Positions 5,762-8,355 of a stretch of 8,355 nucleotides of DNA are shown here, one piece after another. The DNA lies in contig JAFDWD010000428.1 in the NCBI GenBank assembly GCA_018268695.1, positions 1 to 8,355 on the forward strand. The letters run 5' to 3'. A model generated the notes under the pieces. It was not told the DNA's origin and searched no databases. It was given only the letters and a program-made list of their open reading frames with translations. Made by a program: the position numbers and the translations under genes. This stretch comes from Actinomycetota bacterium (GTDB lineage: Bacteria; Actinomycetota; Thermoleophilia; Solirubrobacterales; 70-9). Each line of letters begins with the position of its first letter. The stretch's first letter is position 1.

Positions 5762-7108
5762 ATGCGCGTCCTCATCTTCCATGGCTACATGCTGCGGGGC
5801 ACTGGCAGCAACATCTACAACGTCAATCTGGCGCCGGCCCTGGCGCGGCTCGGCCACGAGGTCCACCTGCTCTGCCAGGACCGCGAGGTGCGGATCCCCG
5901 GGGTCCAGATCCACAACCCGGACATCGGCGGGCTCCTGCCGGTCTACGTCAAGGACCCGTATCCGGGCTTCGAGGTGAAGACCTTCGACGAGCTGACCCA
6001 GGCCGAGCTCGACCGCTACATCGACTCCAACGTCGCCGCGGTGCGCGAGGTCGCCGAGCGGGCGGGAGGGATCGACGCCGCCCTCGCCAACCACCTGGTG
6101 ATGGGCCCGGCGATCCTCGCCCGCGCGAACGTCGCGCCCTTCGCCGCGAAGATCCACGGCTCGGCGCTCGAGTACACGGTCAAACCGCATCCGCGCTTCC
6201 TTCCCTACGCGTACGAGGGGATGGAGGCGGCCCAGGGCGTGCTGGTCGGCTCCGCCCACACCGGCGAATCGCTCTGGGCGGCGCTGCCCGACCTCGCGGA
6301 CCTGCGCGCCAAGACGCGGCTCGGCCCGCCCGGGGTCGACGTCGAGGAGTTCGCCCCCGGCGAGGCGGGGCGCGATCCGCTGGTCGTCTTCGTCGGCAAG
6401 CTGATCGTCTCCAAGGGCGTCGACCTGCTGCTCGCCGCCTGGCCGCTGGTCCGTGCCCGGCACCCCGGCGTGCGCCTGCAGGTGGCCGGCTTCGGCGCCT
6501 ACGAGGACGGCCTCAGGCGCCTCGCCGCCGCCCTCGACCGCGGCGATCTCGAGGACGCGCGCGCCGTCGCCGCGGCCGGGTGGGGCCTCGAGGGGGGAGA
6601 GGAGAAGCCGCTGTCGATCCTCTCCGCCTTCCTCGCCGACCCGCCCGCCGGCTACGCCGAGGCCGCCCGTGCCGCCGCCGGATCGGTGGAGTGGATCGGG
6701 CGCCTCGAGCACGACGAGGTCGCCGAGCTCTTTCCCCGGGCCGACGCGATGGTGATGCCGAGCACCTTCCCGGAGGCGTTCGGGATGGTCGCCGTCGAGG
6801 GGGCCTCCTGTGGGGCGCTGCCGATCTCCGCCGGCCACTCGGGGATGCGCGAGGTCTCCGAACGCCTTGCCGCCGCCCTCCCCGAGGAGGTCGCGCCGCT
6901 CGTCAGCTTCCCGGTCGAGCCGGGCGCCGTCGAGGCGATCGCCGATCGCCTGGACCGCTGGCTCGGCCTCCCCGAGACGACCCGCGCCGAGGCCCGGGCG
7001 ACCCTCGTCGAGGAGGTCGCGCGCCTCTGGAGTTGGGAGGGAGTGGCCCGCGGAGTGCTCGACGCCGCCGCCGGAAACCTAGGCGGATTGCCGGTCCCCG
7101 CCCCCTAG
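5762..7108 (+). CDS. GT4-family glycosyltransferase (GT-B fold)
   Basis: A 448-aa cytoplasmic or membrane-peripheral glycosyltransferase that would transfer a sugar from a nucleotide-sugar donor; donor and acceptor are unknown. The N-terminal Rossmann domain has MRVLIFHGYM and a glycine-rich loop GTGSNIYN (13-20) followed by LAPALARLGHEVHLLC. The interdomain segment includes KIHGSALEY (130-138) and GPPGVDVEEFAP (188-199). The C-terminal donor domain has VFVGKLIVSKGVDLLLAAW (209-227), then VAGFGAYEDGLRRL, WIGRLEHDEVAELF and MPSTFPEAFGMVAVEG. In the last, Glu338 and Glu346 make the EX7E motif. Between the VAGFG strand and WIGR there is an Ala/Gly-rich insertion of about 45 residues (258-303) not usual for GT4. 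The ATG at 5762 has only a weak GGAA before it. It is divergent from the zinc-ribbon gene, and ctaC follows after 61 bp with what looks like its own promoter. Confidence 0.9.
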   Translation: MRVLIFHGYMLRGTGSNIYNVNLAPALARLGHEVHLLCQDREVRIPGVQIHNPDIGGLLPVYVKDPYPGFEVKTFDELTQAELDRYIDSNVAAVREVAERAGGIDAALANHLVMGPAILARANVAPFAAKIHGSALEYTVKPHPRFLPYAYEGMEAAQGVLVGSAHTGESLWAALPDLADLRAKTRLGPPGVDVEEFAPGEAGRDPLVVFVGKLIVSKGVDLLLAAWPLVRARHPGVRLQVAGFGAYEDGLRRLAAALDRGDLEDARAVAAAGWGLEGGEEKPLSILSAFLADPPAGYAEAARAAAGSVEWIGRLEHDEVAELFPRADAMVMPSTFPEAFGMVAVEGASCGALPISAGHSGMREVSERLAAALPEEVAPLVSFPVEPGAVEAIADRLDRWLGLPETTRAEARATLVEEVARLWSWEGVARGVLDAAAGNLGGLPVPAP

Positions 7109-7155
7109 TGCGGAGCGTCATTTAGAGGTCACAGCGCACCGCCGCCGCGCGTCAA

Positions 7156-7161
7156 TAGAAT
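7156..7161 (+). promoter_or_regulatory. Probable -10 element for ctaC (TAGAAT), leaderless start
   Basis: TAGAAT matches TATAAT at five of six positions and ends 8 bases before the GTG at 7170. Transcription would begin at or within two bases of the start codon. There is no SD upstream of that GTG. It is the best -10 match in the window, although no clear -35 lies at the usual distance. It supports 7170 as the true start and a separate promoter for the oxidase operon. Confidence 0.55.
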
Positions 7162-7169
7162 GCCGCGCG

Positions 7170-7967
7170 GTGTTCACGAACCGCCTCCCGATAGCCAAAA
7201 TGGCCGGTGCCGTCGTCGCGCTCGCAGCCATCATCTCGGCCGTGATGTTGTCGATCAATTGGAACGGCGCCGAGGATTCGACGGCCGCCCCGAAGATCGA
7301 CGATCTGATGAACATCATGATCGTGCTGTCGTCGATCGTCTTCGCGGTCGTCGTGGTGGCGCTGGCCTACGCGCTGATCGCCTTCCGGGCCAAACCGGGC
7401 GACGAATCCGACGGCGAGCCGATCCACGGCAACACCCGCCTGGAGATCGCCTGGACCGTGATCCCGACGATCATCGTCCTCTTCGCCGGCGGCTGGAGCT
7501 GGAAAGTGCTGGACGAAATCGAAGAACCCGACGCGAAGCATCTGACCGTCGACGTCTTCTCCCAGCAATACGCCTGGTCGTTCGGGTACCCGGGGAAAGA
7601 ATATGCCTACTCCGAGGGCGTCGTCCACGTGCCGGTGAACCGCCAGATCGTCTTCAAAATGCACTCTCAGGACGTCATCCACTCCTTCTGGGTGCCCCAG
7701 TGGCGGATCAAGAAAGACAACGTCCCCGGGATCACGACGACCGCGATCGTCACCCCGACCAAGACCGGGACCTTCCAGCTGATCTGCACCGAGCTTTGCG
7801 GCTTCGGCCACTCGGCGATGAGAGCCAAAGTCATCGTCCAATCCCAGTCGGCGTTCGATAAATGGGTCGAAGGCCTGAAAGAAAAAGTCCCCACGCCGCT
7901 GATGGTGTCGGTGAAACAGGACACGGAGACCAATCCGGAACCGCTCGAAAGGGTGGAAGCGGAATAA
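7170..7967 (+). CDS. ctaC: Cytochrome c oxidase subunit II
   Basis: A 265-aa subunit of an aa3-type terminal oxidase that takes electrons from cytochrome c at its extracytoplasmic CuA centre and passes them to subunit I. The hydrophobic segments are at about 12-30 (signal or extra helix), 48-72 and 91-110; the last two are the usual pair of subunit II helices. The C-terminal cupredoxin domain has QQYAWSF (132-138) and the complete CuA set: His171 in HSFW, then Cys206, Glu208, Cys210, His214 and Met217 in CTELCGFGHSAM. There is no fused cytochrome c domain and no lipobox cysteine. The tail after about residue 240 is short and acidic. The GTG at 7170 is preferred because a TAGAAT element sits at leaderless spacing; an internal ATG at 7200 would trim the basic N-terminus. 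ctaD follows 14 bp after the stop. Confidence 0.96.
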   Translation: MFTNRLPIAKMAGAVVALAAIISAVMLSINWNGAEDSTAAPKIDDLMNIMIVLSSIVFAVVVVALAYALIAFRAKPGDESDGEPIHGNTRLEIAWTVIPTIIVLFAGGWSWKVLDEIEEPDAKHLTVDVFSQQYAWSFGYPGKEYAYSEGVVHVPVNRQIVFKMHSQDVIHSFWVPQWRIKKDNVPGITTTAIVTPTKTGTFQLICTELCGFGHSAMRAKVIVQSQSAFDKWVEGLKEKVPTPLMVSVKQDTETNPEPLERVEAE

Positions 7968-7968
7968 T

Positions 7969-7973
7969 GGAGG
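7969..7973 (+). promoter_or_regulatory. Shine-Dalgarno GGAGG for ctaD
   Basis: GGAGG lies just after the ctaC stop, eight bases before the ATG at 7982. It fixes the ctaD start and so supports translation of the long N-terminal extension of subunit I. Confidence 0.8.
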
Positions 7974-7981
7974 CGAAGTAG

Positions 7982-8355
7982 ATGGTTGCGACGTTCACTC
8001 GACCCGGCTGGTATCGCGCGGCACTGTGCACGGTGCTCGCCGCCGCATTCGGCGTGGGCATCGTGGTCGTATTGCGCGCGGTCTCCGGCCTGCCCGCGTT
8101 CCAGAGCGAACAGACCGGCTACCCGCAGGTCGTCGTCCCGCTGATCACCGCGCCGCTCGGCTTCCTGCTCGGCATCGGCTGCTTCGACTACTGGCTGCGC
8201 TGGGGCTTCGGCCTGCCGACGATCCCGGACGACCACTCGTCGCACGGCGCCTACAGCTGGAAGGACTACTTCAAGGTCAACACCGACCACAAGGTCATCG
8301 GCGTCCAGTACGTCGTCACCTCGTTCATCTTCTTCCTGATCGGCGGCCTGATGGC
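7982..8355 (+). CDS. ctaD: Cytochrome c oxidase subunit I, 5' part, with long N-terminal extension
   Basis: The frame runs from the ATG at 7982 off the window end; 124 codons are visible. Residues 92-124 read SWKDYFKVNTDHKVIGVQY and then a hydrophobic helix ending FFLIGGLM. This is the typical start of subunit I, where a DHKxIG motif leads into helix I. The haem and CuB ligands lie beyond the window. In most subunit I proteins DHKxIG is within the first 15-40 residues; here it is at 102-107. The roughly 100 residues before it hold two hydrophobic segments (about 13-33 and 49-68), the second followed by CFDYWLRWGFGLP. They are in frame, free of stops and preceded by a good GGAGG site, so the extension looks real. 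The gene is the second in the ctaC-ctaD operon. Subunit I identity is firm; the function of the extension is unknown. Confidence 0.9.
   Translation, partial: MVATFTRPGWYRAALCTVLAAAFGVGIVVVLRAVSGLPAFQSEQTGYPQVVVPLITAPLGFLLGIGCFDYWLRWGFGLPTIPDDHSSHGAYSWKDYFKVNTDHKVIGVQYVVTSFIFFLIGGLM

Noticed and set aside
5729..6838. Upstream extension of the zinc-ribbon frame, antisense to the glycosyltransferase
   Set aside because: The sense strand has clear GT4 motifs throughout. The zinc-ribbon protein has its own ATG at 5728, and the extension has no recognisable domain.
1..8355. CRISPR array, insertion sequence, phage gene or defence system
   Set aside because: No direct-repeat array, transposase, integrase or toxin-antitoxin motif was seen. 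The genes are housekeeping or metabolic with uniform composition.

Overview
This window looks like chromosomal DNA from a GC-rich bacterium, most likely an actinomycetote. A deep-branching class such as Thermoleophilia (Solirubrobacterales-like) is my best guess. The reasons are the strong G/C bias at third codon positions, a typical actinobacterial IF-1, GTG starts, several genes without a Shine-Dalgarno sequence, and the style of the CBS-pair and cytochrome oxidase proteins. The taxonomic call is an inference, not a search result. Nothing points to a mobile element, phage or CRISPR array.

Left part (1-3315, all + strand): the 3' end of a CBS-domain protein gene, then a 161-nt imperfect palindrome that fills almost the whole gap. 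After it come alanine racemase (alr), a tRNA nucleotidyltransferase/poly(A) polymerase-like gene with an HD domain (start overlapping the alr stop), and infA (IF-1) 18 bp further on. These are housekeeping functions in cell-wall precursor supply, tRNA 3'-end maturation and translation initiation.

Middle (3306-5728): a GH63-type glycoside hydrolase on the - strand converges on infA and overlaps it by 10 bp. Divergent to it is an unrecognised secreted protein gene on the + strand with four cysteines in the mature part. It converges on a small - strand zinc-ribbon protein gene, and a strong two-sided hairpin terminator lies between them.

Right part (5762-8355, + strand): a GT4-family glycosyltransferase is divergent from the zinc-ribbon gene across a 33-bp gap. 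Then comes a respiratory operon: cytochrome c oxidase subunit II (ctaC), with an intact CuA site, followed by the start of subunit I (ctaD). The ctaD product has an unusual N-terminal extension of about 100 residues and is cut by the window edge.

Expression pattern: genes inside operons (cca, ctaD) have GGAGG ribosome-binding sites. Most first genes (infA, the hydrolase, the zinc ribbon, the glycosyltransferase, ctaC) have no strong SD but carry a TANNNT -10-like hexamer 7-12 nt before the start codon, suggesting leaderless or near-leaderless mRNAs. The most unexplained element is the long palindrome ahead of alr.
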